The position numbers were made by a program, and so were the translations under genes. This document shows, piece by piece, positions 52,101-62,640 of a DNA stretch of 64,000 nt. How positions within the stretch are numbered: position 1 is the stretch's first letter; the number at the start of each line of letters is the position of its first letter. A model generated the notes under the pieces. The model worked only from the letters and a program-made list of their open reading frames with translations. It made no database searches and was not told the DNA's origin. The stretch is from Molanna angustata (taxonomy: Eukaryota > Arthropoda > Insecta > Trichoptera > Molannidae). The DNA lies in contig OY754980.1 of NCBI GenBank assembly GCA_963576475.1, positions 28,633,486 to 28,697,485 of the forward strand. The letters run 5' to 3'.

Positions 52101-52902
52101 ATTCGAACTCGCGACCACTGGATCCAGTGCTCTAACAGCTCTGCCATCGACCCATTTCCCATTTGAAGTTCGAATAACATTGTTGTAACTACCACAGTCG
52201 AAATTACTATTGGGAAAGTGGACTCACTATATTAAAACTGCATATCTCATAAAAGGATATTGTATATTTTAACAAAAAATAATTATAACAAAGACCTGTA
52301 GGCTGAGGTGCAATAGATGCAAGTGGTAGATACGCACACTAACAATGTCGTAACTATTCCAATTCACAACACTGAATTTTTCAGCTCATCCTTTGAAGTA
52401 TGTTCAGCAAGACTCTGGAATAGTTACTGATATAACTTCGTCAAACTTGCTTTCCATTTTCAAGTTGATTTGTTGATGTACATATTATTTTTTATTTATC
52501 TAAAATGCTCCCATAATAAGTATTGACCCTGACACTGAGATGCAACTTTACCGCAGTCTGCCATTTCTAAATTCTTAAAAAAAGAAAAACTCTCCACCCT
52601 ATTGTGCATAGGTGAAATCACCCACATTCTTTTGCTTGGCAAGCTCTACATATTCAATCTTTTTTTTCAAATACTTCAATTTATGTTTATTATTGCAGGA
52701 GTACGCAGAACAACTGGGTATACCATTCTTGGAAACATCTGCGAAGAACGCCACAAACGTGGAGCAGGCCTTCATGACGATGGCAGCGGAGATAATGCAA
52801 CGCGTGGGACCACCGTCTTCGCAGGCGGCGCACGATCCTCAGGCGCGCCTCAAGATAGATCAGGGACGTCCAGTCGACACGGCCAGCAAGGGATGTTGCT
52901 GA
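43166..52902 (+). CDS. Rab1: Rab1 small GTPase, 4 coding exons (204 aa)
   Basis: CDS = join of 43166-43179, 45893-46157, 50308-50439 and 52699-52902. Rab1 is the membrane-switch GTPase that tethers ER-derived vesicles at the cis-Golgi; it also acts in autophagosome formation. Visible motifs: P-loop GDSGVGKS (15-22), effector loop [14 protein letters not shown] (37-50), DTAGQE (63-68), NKND (121-124) for guanine specificity, TSAK (150-153), and C-terminal CC (203-204) for geranylgeranylation. The length matches the family's about 205 residues. The start is the ATG in exon 1 (MNPEYDYLFK); upstream codons give no longer Rab1-like N-terminus. All introns are GT-AG. The hypervariable tail ([19 protein letters not shown]) differs from other Rab1 as I know them, as expected for that region. 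Paralogue confusion (Rab8/10/35) is unlikely given [20 protein letters not shown] and DCTDQESF. Confidence 0.97.
44324..44373. repeat. perfect inverted repeat in Rab1 intron 1
   Basis: GTGTATTTTATTATATTCAT and its exact complement flank a 10-base centre (gatgaaattt). It may be a MITE remnant or a hairpin; no target duplication was identified. Confidence 0.7.
44826..45276 (+). mobile_element. family P insertion, full-length copy with 12-bp TSD
   Basis: A 427-bp insertion (44838-45264) in Rab1 intron 1, flanked by perfect 12-bp repeats TTCTACAACGTT (44826-44837 and 45265-45276). It starts near 'aacagatttttaattatctc' and ends 'ttgcgcatatgcaataataaaaatattcga'. There are no obvious TIRs. Variable 12-bp target copies and a shared A-rich 3' end favour a retroposon (SINE-like) over a cut-and-paste element. 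No canonical box A/B pair was found. Confidence 0.8.
45893..46157 (+). CDS. Rab1: Rab1 exon 2
   Basis: Acceptor TCTCTTTCAG, donor GATCAG|GTAAAA. It encodes residues 5-93: P-loop, switch I, DTAGQE switch II and VVYDCTDQ. It ends in phase 0. Confidence 0.97.
46355..46520 (+). repeat. imperfect pyrimidine-rich repeats in Rab1 intron 2
   Basis: Repeats of the type 'cccttcagtacctcccgt' and 'tctcttccatc' recur about six times, giving a strand-asymmetric C/T tract. It is preceded by 'ctagcgaaacccggcaat', a string common at the ends of insect retroposons. Confidence 0.5.
47140..47175 (+). repeat. BEL/Pao primer-site relic in Rab1 intron 2
   Basis: TCTGGTCCTTCGAGCTGGAT differs from the tRNA-Tyr primer-binding site at 34685 by one base in the shared core. 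It suggests the 5' end of an older, otherwise decayed BEL/Pao element or solo LTR-plus-leader. No gag or pol was found near it. Confidence 0.4.
47291..47737. mobile_element. TTAA-flanked TIR element in Rab1 intron 2
   Basis: TACATGGACACTGTTTTCAACG near 47320 recurs inverted near 47690-47726 (CGTTGAAAATAGTGTCCATG). TTAA sits just outside each end (47291-47294 and 47734-47737), as in piggyBac/Kolobok-type insertions. The left end contains (CCTAA)n-like repeats, duplicated as 'cctaacctaaagtctacttta' immediately upstream. No transposase frame. Confidence 0.5.
48417..48521 (-). repeat. SINE family B 3' fragment
   Basis: The reverse complement reads 'gtaagtctgcagagtgcagtgtcaacttgttattg' followed by 'attgggtgtgtgttaattgatattt' and 'acccaagaaat'. 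It is a diverged 3' half of family B. Confidence 0.55.
48530..48695 (-). pseudogene. LINE C-terminal end
   Basis: The minus frame reads [20 protein letters not shown], then [20 protein letters not shown] and a stop, followed by (GAA)n. This is the typical last stretch of RTE/R1-like LINE proteins ('W.DDI......W...A.DR..WR'). Confidence 0.65.
50308..50439 (+). CDS. Rab1: Rab1 exon 3
   Basis: Acceptor TTGTTTCAG, donor GCCAAG|GTAAAT. 44 codons, residues 94-137 ([20 protein letters not shown], then [11 protein letters not shown]). Phase 0 on both sides. Confidence 0.97.
50823..51270 (+). repeat. 112-bp minisatellite, 4 copies, Rab1 intron 3
   Basis: GTCACTGTTGTAGACGATCC occurs at 50823 (with one change), 50935, 51047 and 51159, exactly 112 bp apart. 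Units are nearly identical and include 'atgtgcgcatgaatgtgctgcgtctgctgcgctta'. It is GC-richer than the intron around it. Confidence 0.95.
51717..51884. mobile_element. foldback MITE in Rab1 intron 3
   Basis: Arms of about 80 bp: CTATAATTAAAAGTAAAACA at the left and its complement at the right. The inner parts 'acctattt..ccttgttagggca' and 'tgccctaacaaggcaaaataggc' meet at a short centre near 51797. It is non-coding. Confidence 0.8.
51981..52153 (-). repeat. SINE family A (tRNA-derived), near-complete copy
   Basis: The minus strand starts GGGTCGATGGCAGAGCTGTT (box A), then GAGTTCGAATCCTGCCTCGA (box B). Ends GGTCGA and TCGACC can pair as an acceptor stem. The body 'ttcacctatagcacaagcacttatgcttattttagggaacg' (in blocks) precedes a 'cttgtttaacaaggacat' hairpin and a T/A-rich tail. 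Confidence 0.85.
52335..52475 (+). pseudogene. Jockey-like LINE C-terminal scrap, Rab1 intron 3
   Basis: A frame reads [20 protein letters not shown] followed by WNSY, like the ends at 3.2 kb (minus) and 26.7 kb. It is only about 45 codons long. Confidence 0.45.
52699..52902 (+). CDS. Rab1: Rab1 exon 4 (C-terminus)
   Basis: Acceptor TTATTGCAG. Residues 138-204: [20 protein letters not shown], the alpha-5 helix, the hypervariable tail and KGCC, then TGA at 52900-52902. The GC content is clearly higher than in the flanking introns. Confidence 0.97.
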   Translation, partial: EYAEQLGIPFLETSAKNATNVEQAFMTMAAEIMQRVGPPSSQAAHDPQARLKIDQGRPVDTASKGCC

Positions 52903-53209
52903 GCTATGCTGTAGCTCAATCAACCACTTGTACGTTCATATTATATATTTTTAAAATAGTTTCAAATAAGTGGCTGCAACGATAGCTTTTACATATATAA
53001 TATGATAAACGTGTTAAGAAATTCTCACATGGTTCAACAATGAGGTCCGCCACCCATTCTGAATGTAGTGCCTTTTTAGGTTAGACGAGACTAGTGTTGG
53101 TTTACATGCATGTGTCATGCTTACTTTTATAATTAAATGCACACCTGTCACTGGATATGCCGTGGTGGTATGTATGTTATTACCATAGAAAAATCACAAT
53201 TTTCTTTAG

Positions 53210-53652
53210 CTTTTAGTTATTGACTTAAGTTAAAGAAAAGGGTCTTAGCAAAAAGAGACGATAACAGCCTCTGGATATTTGAAAGGAAAATTCTGAGAAA
53301 GATTTTTGGTCCATTAAATGATAATGGACTTTGGAGGATGCTATACTATGACGAACTACAGGCATTATATGAAGAACCCAACATTGTACAAGTCATAAAA
53401 GTACGTAGACTGCAGTGATTGGGACATGTCAGCCGGATGAATGATGATCGTATACCCAAAAAGTTTCTTAATACCAATCCAGAGGGCAGAAGAAGTAGGG
53501 GCAGGCCCAAGCTAAGATGGCTGGACGATACAGAAAACGACATAAGGGCGATCGGAATAGCAAACTGGAGAAGAGTGGTGGAGGACAGGGACGGCTGGAG
53601 GAGGCCAGGGCCCACACAGGATTGTAGCGCCAATGATGATGATAGTTATTGA
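53210..53652 (+). pseudogene. LINE C-terminal remnant downstream of Rab1
   Basis: The frame reads KKRVLAKRDDNSLWIFERKI, then LRKIFGPLNDNGLWRMLYYD, an in-frame TGA at about 53416, then LGHVSRMNDDRIPKKFLNTN, RGRPKLRWLDDTENDIRAIG and ANWRRVVEDRDGWR. This is the RT thumb and tail of an R1/RTE-like LINE. The TGA sits where related proteins usually have Trp. The 3' end is an (ATG)n-like repeat, as at the window's right edge. Confidence 0.8.
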
Positions 53653-53674
53653 CAGATTTCATCTCAAGCAATTA

Positions 53675-53839
53675 CAGTAGACCCTCAGCAATCCGACCTC
53701 TGTCTAATTTGACACTTCTTTACGTATGTAGATGTGACAATACTTTGTTAATGCACGATTTGTTGGTTTAATTTTATGCATTTCACCATTATGATAACTA
53801 TTCCTCTTTCAAATATTCCGTACTACAAGGGGTCTACTG
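53675..53839. mobile_element. pogo/Tigger-like MITE with TA duplication
   Basis: CAGTAGACCC at the left and GGTCTACTG at the right are inverted termini bordered by TA on each side (53673-53674 and 53840-53841). 'CAGTAGACCCTC..CAATCCGACC' resembles pogo/Tigger-type termini. 165 bp, non-coding. Confidence 0.7.
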
Positions 53840-54044
53840 TATAGTCTGTATAAAAAAATAAACTTGTACTTCTATGACTTGAATGCAGAGTCCTAGGTAC
53901 CCTAACCTCACTAACTTCTAACCTCACTGGAGTATTTAGTATTCTTAAGATAGCAATTGCTTTGCAGAGACACCACTTACTAAATTCTAAATACTACGCC
54001 AAACTTAAGGTCGATGGCGTAGAATTTCACATTATTATGTATAA

Positions 54045-54098
54045 AGAAAAGAGATAGATTGCTTTCTATGGGCTTAGAAAGCTATCTATCTCTTTTCT
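54045..54098. repeat. hairpin inside the 1.1-kb TIR element
   Basis: AGAAAAGAGATAGAT..GCTTTCTA and TAGAAAGC..ATCTATCTCTTTTCT form a long stem with a four-base loop (tggg/cttag region) and one small bulge. Confidence 0.65.
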
Positions 54099-54309
54099 GA
54101 CGTTTGACTTTTAAAATGTTTTTTGCTATAACAACACAAACATATGTAACCTTTTTGAAATTCCACCAAATTATCTCGTATGGATCGCTGAATACTCTGT
54201 TTGGTATTTGATTTGACAAAATTACCAAATACATATTCAACAAAGCCGATAAAATCATCATCCACCGAAAAAATCTCGTATTTTAGTATTAAACCACTCG
54301 TAAGGTTCC

Positions 54310-54790
54310 TCGCTATCAACCTTTTTTTTTTGCGGGTGGCAGTTCTTGAGGAGAACACACAGGCCAATTGGCCCTTTGTGATACCACATTGGGGCTGTCC
54401 TCCCACTCACTCATCCCCCTTGAACCAGCCTGAGTGGCTAATGAATGTCATAATGTGTCCGATGTCAGCCGACGCTATGTCAATTAAATCATTATAGAAG
54501 AAACTTCCCAAGGAGCTTCTCCTAATTCTAGAGAGAGCAGGACAGTGACTGAGGAAGTGGACCACCGTCTCCTCCTCCTCCTAGTCTTGGCATGCTCTGC
54601 AGTAATCGTATGCCTCTAGCCCTAGCCTTCTGGCATGCTTTCCTATAACCCAGTGTCCCGTTAATACTGATATGACTCTGGCGAGTGAGTCTCTTCTGAA
54701 CGAGAGTATTTCTCTGGTTCTTCTGAGATCATATTTTGGCCATGTTTGTCTGGCGATAGAGCATGTGCTATCAACCTTACTTTTTGACAA
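54310..54790 (-). pseudogene. LINE RNase H / C-terminal fragment
   Basis: The minus frame encodes WPKYDLRRTREILSFRRDSL, then ARVISVLTGHWVIGKHARRL and DYCRACQD, a TAG, then EEEETVVHFLSHCPALSRIR. The 'LTGH...G.HA..LG....D.CR.C.DEEE.ET..H.L..CPAL' pattern is the C-terminal end after the RNase H domain in Jockey/R1/I-type LINEs. The stop shows it is inactive. Confidence 0.8.
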
Positions 54791-55389
54791 TTCGCAAATG
54801 TTAGTTTACGCCGATGCGCATGCGCTAAGTATTTAGATATGTCTCTACAATGTGATTCTCATAGAAAAACGTCGTAGCATCTTCCAGTTAGGAAGCCACA
54901 TGATCTCCTAACTTAAGTGAGCGACTGCAATGAAAACATGGTTAGTATTTAGTATTTAGGTAGGACTCTGCATTCGGACCTATGCCAGACATTATTATAA
55001 GCAAGTGAGTATTAAACAAATACATTTGTTTTGTTTCAGAAGTATAATGATACAATGGGGAACCCTTTCTATAAAATAATATATACTGGTTCCTCTGGAT
55101 AAATATGTGGAAGCAACTGAAGGTGTTAGGAAATTCATCAAGCATCTCTAGTTTTATTATTTAATATAATAATATTATATTATACCTACAATAATATATG
55201 TATCTTATATTTTGTTCCCATTTAGAATGTGTTAATTTCATTTCTGTACAGTAGAATTAATAAGACATTATAATTATTTTATAATATTACTTCAAATGAA
55301 TGCAAACTTAAAATAATGCATTAATTATAATCATTCCGTTTGTTCAATATCTTTCTTTTGTTGTATAGTCAATGATATATAATGATAAC

Positions 55390-55459
55390 CACACACACAC
55401 ACACACACACACACAGGTATCCTGTTGAAAAAAATTATATATATATATATATATATATA
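55390..55459. repeat. (AC)n and (AT)n microsatellites
   Basis: A pure AC run of about 26 bp (55390-55415) and, after a 20-bp spacer, a pure AT run of about 24 bp (55436-55459). Confidence 0.95.
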
Positions 55460-58110
55460 CATTAAATTAGTTTAAACTATGCTTAATATGTTCACACGTA
55501 CATGTCAGATAGTCGCTAAGTATTTGCTCGTGATTTTGTAAGGATATATTATTATCATAAAACGATTTGCATATAATTGTAACTTTTGTAGTACGTGTGC
55601 GTGTTTATTATTTCGCCTGCAAAAATTCGAAATTCTTCAAAAAACGAGCATTTTCTCGATGCCGACTTGTATACACGTTTGATTTTAACAAATCACATGG
55701 CCGTTTTTTTATTTATTTTAATATATTTGTGTTGTATTTAAACAACGTAGCTCATAAAAATAGTGATTTAGACTGATTGAATTTGTGTATATGTGTCGGC
55801 ATCCAATATATAAAATAATAATTGTAAATTTGTAATTGAAAAAGAAAATATTTAGGACATGATTAAACAATTTTATATGTTTAAGATATTCTGTTATAAT
55901 TTTGTTGTATGCCAGATTTGATCTGATGGTTATATTATATATATATATATTTATATCGTACAAGAAAGTTATTATCTTTGTCGTGTATGAAAGCTATTTG
56001 GTACATCTTAGTTTCTATTTTTTAATATTATATATATCTTCTATATTAATAAATATAATTATAATTGTACTTCGCTATGTCTTGTAAAAAACCACAGAAA
56101 AAACTTATCAATAATAAATAATATTACTGAATAGGTCAGCCTAAATTTTTTATTAAACGTAATATAGTCTGTGCCTATAGGTTTATTTATTTTGTAATGA
56201 TATTGTGAATTTGAAATTTAAGCACGCTGAGGATAATATAGATTATGAAATAAAAATATTTGAAATATGGATGGCTCTTCATTTCACAGTGTCAAAATAA
56301 TGTGGCGGACACATCCTGTAAGTGTTAGTGAAATACATTACAGTATTTCATCGCCATTTCTGGTTTAATACATTTGAGGTAATGTAAAATGCTAAACAGG
56401 AAATTCAAATCATCAATTATTGGCATGTTAATTTTCACTATTGTCGATTGAATGTTGATACACATTGACACATTCAAAATTAAATAAAGGTTTTTCGTCG
56501 CCTAAGGTATAACACTGCTTAAGTCAATATTGGCAACTTTACAGTAGAACCAAAAACTTTCTATAATTCTTTTAATATTAAATGTGAACTCACATGTGTT
56601 TTTTTATCATGTTCAAAAGAAAGTATATTTAAATGTAATATAATAATTTTAGAATGTTTTTTTGCTCTATTGTAAAGTTGCTGATTTTGACCTATGCAGT
56701 TTTAAACCCGTGTCAATTTGTCAATGTTAAATTAATAATTTAATTTTGAGATTGCCAACAACTGCTGAATCCATGTCCTGGGTTTTATTTCTACCAGAGA
56801 AATGTCTTATCAAAATATATTTCTCATGCAATTCTTGTTTTATTACCATTCGGCAAAAAACTCGCCACTGCATTGGGATCGAAATGTTTATTGTTATTAA
56901 TCATTATTGCATGCTAAAATTTGTCAAAGAATAATCAAGAAATATTATCAAAGTTTGAAAATAGCTAACAAATCACAAATCCTTGAATGAATGTCAACAC
57001 TGATCAAAGCATATAAATAATTATGGACTTTCATCTGTGGATGCTGATATCATGGGGTCACAATTTTTTTTTTTTTGAACAAAATCAATCAACCGACAAA
57101 GGCTAGAGAAAATAATTTACACACAATAAAAATGGGTCAACTTTACTCAGCAATCAATGATTAATATGATACCAAAAAGAGATAATTTGGATATTTTCAT
57201 TTATCGTGTGAATGGAGAATCAATACGCATATAATGATGAATTACTGTAATGCAATTGGTGTTTGTTTTGACATGACGATCGCAGAACCAACTAAAATAA
57301 TTAGATGTATAAATTAATAAGCTTAGCACATATTGGTATTTTACCAATAAATTAGTATCCCAGACAAGTCTCATTCCAAGATAATATATTAATTTTTCAA
57401 ATCGATAAATGCTATCATTGTCATCCATTAGACATTTAAACACAAGTGTTTTCAGGGATAGAATCATTTTAATGTTTATTCATAAAAAAAATTACCATTT
57501 CAAATTTTGATACAATGAAGTTACGTTCTAGCATTTGTCAATTATTTATAAACAGGCCTAATTCGATATTAAAAACTGTGTGTTGAGACATTAACCATGT
57601 ACAATAACTATTTGAAGAATTGGGCAATGTTTTGTAGTAATTTATTTAGTTGGCAAAAAATGGGTAAGTATATCATTTCTTATGATTCTTCTTAAACGTA
57701 CTATTTGAGTTTGCAGACAAGTACAAATCATGTTCATATATCGCATACAAGACATTTGCTTATAAAAATATTTGATGGCGATTTTATTTGTCTACAACTC
57801 TGTGTGATGAGAAATGTTTTTTTTTATTGGATCGTCAAAACACATTGACGTTTTGTAAAGTATCTGCACAATTCCTGATAAAGTATGTTGTAACACTCGT
57901 GTCTAGAATGCATAGACAATGATTCTTAGGGCTAATCTTCACAATGCATTCATGAATTTACTACTGTGATCGCAGTTTTAATGCAAATGGAGCTTACAAA
58001 ATGCTGCATATTAGCTCTGACATATGCGTGAGCTCCGAGTATTGAAATCTTCAGGAAAGATTTTCTTCATCAGAACAAACAAGTGTGGAGCTATACAAAC
58101 TCTCATAATT
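55460..58110. other. gap: AT-rich, no gene recognised
   Basis: Short frames only. Possible poly-A signals near 56250 (GAAATAAAAATA) might end a long Rab1 3' UTR, but nothing proves that extension. Confidence 0.4.
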
Positions 58111-58120
58111 ATTATTTAAT

Positions 58121-58345
58121 GTCTGCCTTGGTGGCTAATTTAGTTTGATATCTGACTGCTGAGCTAACGGTCCTGAGTTTGATTCCTGGTGTAGACTCAG
58201 TTTCAATTGTCTTTTCAGCCTGGAACTTTGAGATGATAAATATCGCAAGTCTCCAAAATGTGTCAATTTGATATTAGGTGTGTTAAATTAATATTTCACA
58301 TAGTACCTGTGAGTTATCCTAGAAGCAATTAAAAATAAAGTTTCA
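58121..58345 (+). repeat. SINE family B, full-length copy
   Basis: Head: GCCTTGGTGGCTAATTTAGT (box A-like), then GAGTTTGATTCCTGGTGTAG (box B-like). Body: 'ttttcagcctggaactttgagatgataaatatcgcaagtctccaaaatgtgtcaa' (in blocks), 'atattaggtgtg', 'gttatcctagaagcaat', then an A-rich tail. Confidence 0.75.
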
Positions 58346-58390
58346 TTACCTAATACATGTTATTTGTCAAATGCTAAGGAGTGTAGGAAT

Positions 58391-58595
58391 AATCGACCGC
58401 TGTGGCACAGTTGGTAAGCTGTTCGGTTTCTGTGCGAGCATCCTAGGTTCGATTCCTAGCAGAGGAGAAATTTATTTAAACTTATTACTCACGCAAATGT
58501 TGCTTCTCTGGGCTGGAAACAATGGTTAGTTGGATGAAATTGCCTTACGGCAATAAACTCACCACTTGCGCAGGGTGCAAGGAAGTGTTCATTAT
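58391..58595 (+). repeat. SINE family C (tRNA head, LINE-type hairpin tail)
   Basis: The head has GCTGTGGCACAGTTGGTAAG (box A) and AGGTTCGATTCCTAGCAGAG (box B). The body includes 'gttgcttctctgggctggaa', then GTTGGATGAAATTGCC-N4-GGCAATAAACTC and GCAGGGTGCAAGGAAGT. The hairpin tail is the same as at the 3' ends of Jockey-like LINE remnants in this window. Confidence 0.8.
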
Positions 58596-58661
58596 TATTA
58601 GTAATCGTTTGTCCTCTCTTCTTTGTCATACATATAAATTTCAAGAAATGATTTTTATTTA

Positions 58662-58850
58662 GATGGGTGGTGGCAGAGCAGTTAGTGCGCTGGACTAGTT
58701 ATCCAGTGGTTGTGAGTTTGAATCCTGCCTCGACCAATTTCTTCACCTATAGCACAAGCATTAATGCTTATTTTAGGGAACGCAGGAAGATGTATATGTT
58801 CTTGTTTAACAAGGACATATTAATTTTTTTGTAAAAAAAAATATTTGGCG
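58662..58850 (+). repeat. SINE family A, full-length copy
   Basis: Head with GGTGGCAGAGCAGTTAGTGC (box A), an anticodon-like arm CTGGA-CTAGTTA-TCCAG (loop reads AGT, Thr-like), and GAGTTTGAATCCTGCCTCGA (box B). Body 'ttcacctatagcacaagcattaatgcttattttagggaacgc' in blocks, then a 'cttgtttaacaagg' hairpin and an A-rich end. Confidence 0.85.
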
Positions 58851-58854
58851 TTTT

Positions 58855-60850
58855 TAAATAGTACCATAGCCATAATTAAAAATTTTCAGATAATAATTAG
58901 ACCTGTTTATAAATAATTGTTAATATATCATTTTTACTTACGTCCTCTTACACTTAAATATTAATAGACTTAAATATGAATAGAACACTATATTAATAGA
59001 ATAACACTTTTACTCAGTACACTTTTATTTCCTTTGTTTCTAACTTTTGTACAGGACCAACAATTATTTTTTAACTAAATATAGACATAAGTTTAGTGAA
59101 AATTTAATTTACAAAATGAATAGTACACAACATGCTTTAGCAAAATTTGCATTGACATAAACTACAACAAGTATGAAATTTTAATAACCCAAATCATCTC
59201 GAATTTTTCTTTTGTCGAAAAAATGTGTCACTTATCATTTTTATGTCAATGTAATAAATCACATACACGTATCGTTATCAGTTAAGCTTTACTAAGCCAT
59301 CTATATTTCCCAAGACTAGGTAGATTAAGTGACAATTGATCTATAAGTTGTGGTTTACATTAGAAAAAACAATTGTACCTTATACTACAGATAGCAAATA
59401 ATGCGGAACATTTTTATGTTAATAAAACAAACGTCCAGAATTTATTAAGTAAATTTACTTCAGTGAAGTTGCTTCATCGTACTTGTCATGATTGTTCAAT
59501 CTTTACTCAATCAAAACAAAAAGAAAAAAATGATTTTTAAAGTGTGTCAAACCTGTATTATTTATTGTATCTTTTACACATTAGTTTCCGATGAATAACT
59601 TGAGTATTTTCGTCGTAGAGTGGTACTTGCGGTTTGCTTATATAACAACCAAACAAATAACTGACTTACTCAAGAAATTTGTCACTAACTATATAGTATT
59701 TTAATATTATGTTGATGAATAATCATTTACATTTGTTGACTATCAAACAATTACCTTTTTGATACTCCCACAATAGCTCGCTTAACGCTGCACATAATAT
59801 TTAAAACAAAAATGTAATATTTCTTCTCATTTATTACGTATGAAATATTTTTGTTGAATAAAAACATGAAGAAATTAATGAATGTTAGACAAAATATCCA
59901 TTGATCTAGTAAAATAATCAATATTATATCTCATTACATAAAAGAAATGTTATAAAAAAAAAGATAAAATGTGTAAAAGATATTTTTATTACAATTTTAA
60001 AAAACAATAATGTTGCATTTAAAAAAAATACTACTTTATACATTTTCAGTCTTATTCATATAATATATGGTAGGTAGGTACTGGTAATGTGCAAATGGAA
60101 TACTTTTTGAAAAATGTTATCATCTAATTTGCGGGATACCTATTACATTTCTATAAAAATCAAACATCTTTTTATATAACAATTGTGAAAATAGCTTGAA
60201 ATCAATTTCACAATGTGACTTTTTTTTATCAAAAATTAGGTAGGTATATATATAAAAAAAAATCTAACCTCATAATCACAATTTTCTCAGTTACAATGGA
60301 TCAATTTCCAATCACAGTTTTATATTTAAGATATGTTTGTGTGGTTTAGATTGAATAATCACGATTATTGCTGTACTTTTTATTTAATATTATTTAAATG
60401 TAAAATGCCAATTGTATGCTATAAATAAAATAATTTTTATGTTAAGAAGTAATATTTTAATTTATGTATTTTATTTACTGAAATTATTCCTACTTTGCAA
60501 ATATATTTTAGGAAAATAACAATTCTTATTCAGCAATAAATATTAAAAAATAGGTGAAGGAATAATTTTTATTTAGTGTATTTTGAGATCAACAAAGTAT
60601 AAAACACAAGAAAATATGAATAAAGTGTCACATGTTTCATACGTAGTAATGGTTTTTGAATTGTTTCATTTTCAATGAATGACATAACTTAATTTAAACC
60701 TCTTTCGATAGCAAATATTTTTGACTTGTTTTGATAATAATATTTAATTTCCTAGGATAACTTACAAATGCAAATAATCAAATGTGAAGGTTTCAACTTT
60801 GTGGAAATCCATATTTAATAAATTATTTAAATTAAACATAAAAGTTTACA
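58855..60850. other. gap: AT-rich, nothing recognised
   Basis: No coding exon, RNA gene or repeat family was recognised; very AT-rich. Confidence 0.4.
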
Positions 60851-60855
60851 TCTAC

Positions 60856-60972
60856 CTGAGGAAGGGAATGGACCATACGGACAGGACCGTACGGACCTTC
60901 CCATATGGTAAAACCCACCACCCCTTCTTCTAGTATAAACTTCACACCACCAACGACAGTAGCACTACACAT
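60856..60972 (-). CDS. candidate first coding exon, unidentified minus-strand gene
   Basis: Minus-strand ATG at 60972 opens 39 codons (MCSATVVGGVKFILEEGVV, then GFTIWEGPYGPVRMVHSLP and Q) and runs without a stop to a donor CCTCAG|GTAGAT in phase 0. An acceptor-like CCCTCATCACAG lies about 45 bp upstream of the ATG. GC content is above that of its neighbours. I do not recognise the sequence and found no next exon. It could equally be chance or an old repeat. Confidence 0.25.
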
Positions 60973-61049
60973 GTTTAAACATAATTATAAGTTCAATATA
61001 AGTCTGTGATGAGGGTGTATGAGGGAGCCGGTCAGCTCTGAAACCGGTC

Positions 61050-62600
61050 AACATAAGATACTCAAAAGTGGTGTAAACAAAATAGTTATTATTTTAATTT
61101 ATTACTTAAATATTATTTTTATTGAGAATTTCGATGATAAAAAATCAGTAATTGGTAAAATGGGTACTTGTTTAGTCTTTGAATTAAAAATCCAATTATA
61201 ACACATCTATTATATTGCAATGTCTTTTATGAGTGGTAAAAAATGCAAATTTAATTCAACTTGTAATAAATATGAAAACTTGTCATAACTGAAAATTGAA
61301 AAAAAACCTGGAAAAAACTTTGGTACTGTGTTATTATTGCTTTTCTTTACAAGTGCTGATTTTCTATTTAATCTATTTTAACTGTTTTTTTTTTTATTTT
61401 AATCTTAGAGTCCGATAAAATATTTATGAATAATAATATAGCTATACAACAAAAGATATCCGATGGTATCAATAATAAAATTGATGGTGGTCTCATAAAT
61501 AACGTTAACTCATTTTTTTATAATAAAAAACATCACATGTTGTATAATTTAAATTTGAGTACATTGGGAGTGTAAAAATAATAATTCAATTTTTTCTGTG
61601 ATGGTTTGTCTAAAGTTGACTATTGTATATATGAAGACATAAAGAGTATTTTAACAACCAATTACTAAATTCAATGTTAACCAATATTTTACATTTTTAA
61701 GTACAATTTGAAAAGGAAGTTTTGTGGAACAGAATGTCTCATATCATTCTTGGCTTGAGCTAATATTATATCAACACACGAAGGAAAGGATATTTATTGG
61801 ATGGACATACAAGCAACCTGCAAACAGGATGTAGTATTTATGACACTTATTATATAAATATCATAACTTATTATGGAACTGAACTTTGACTTAAATAAAG
61901 TCTTTGATGTGTTTCATAACTTGGATGTTTTATTGATTACCTGAAGTGGCAAAATTTCTTAATTTGTGAAGCTATTGGAATAAATGTTGAAAACACCAAA
62001 ATATCAAAGATTCAAATATATATGACACTAAACAAAAAAAGTAAACTACCTAGTCATGTTCTTAATGGATTAGTATAGAGAGAACTGAGAACTTAATAAA
62101 CTTAAACTGTATAGTCTAATCCCGGACCAAAACTTCAATCCCACAGGCTTGCGGTGTTGAGATCATCATCATCCATGGAATTACACACTTATACACCACA
62201 AATAAAAATACTTTTTAGTAGCTAAGAAAATGAAATACGATGCAATAAAAACAACTGAAATTGAAATAAAAGTAACATTTGTTAATGGGAACACAATTGT
62301 AGCACCATGTTATTCTTTCAGTCCCACAAGCATGTCTATCTCGCAAGTGTAGTCCCACATTGATAATCCCCTAAAATTCATGCAGATTCGCACATTTGCA
62401 GGATTGGATTCCAGTTTAAATTCAATTTAATTCAATTGTAATTCCCCGTTTAAATTATTGTTCGTGTCCTTTTCCTCTGCAATGAAACTCAAAATAGAAA
62501 ATTACAGATCATTCATAATATGGGAATGAGAACAATTTTAAAATGCAAAAATAAACCTAATGTTAAATAAACTAAAATTAATGACAGTAAAGCAATACAT
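61050..62600. other. gap: AT-rich, no gene recognised
   Basis: No exon or repeat family was recognised. The slightly GC-richer stretches 62130-62180 and 62320-62410 have no convincing frame. Confidence 0.35.
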
Positions 62601-62640
62601 TATATACAACACATTAACTTTGATTTTCAAACTAAAAAAT

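Larger units (their letters stand above)
53881..54975. mobile_element. 1.1-kb TIR element enclosing a LINE fragment
   Basis: GAATGCAGAGTCCTA at 53881-53895 is repeated as an exact inverted copy at 54961-54975. Subterminal 'agtatttagta' motifs occur at both ends. No target duplication or transposase was recognised. Inside are a hairpin (54045-54098) and an antisense LINE RNase H fragment. Confidence 0.5.

Noticed and set aside
57201..57467. 88-codon minus-strand frame
   Set aside because: Translation is AT-driven with no recognisable domain; no supporting splice sites.
58391..58460. Functional tRNA gene
   Set aside because: Has box A/B but an imperfect cloverleaf, followed by a SINE body and hairpin tail also seen elsewhere.
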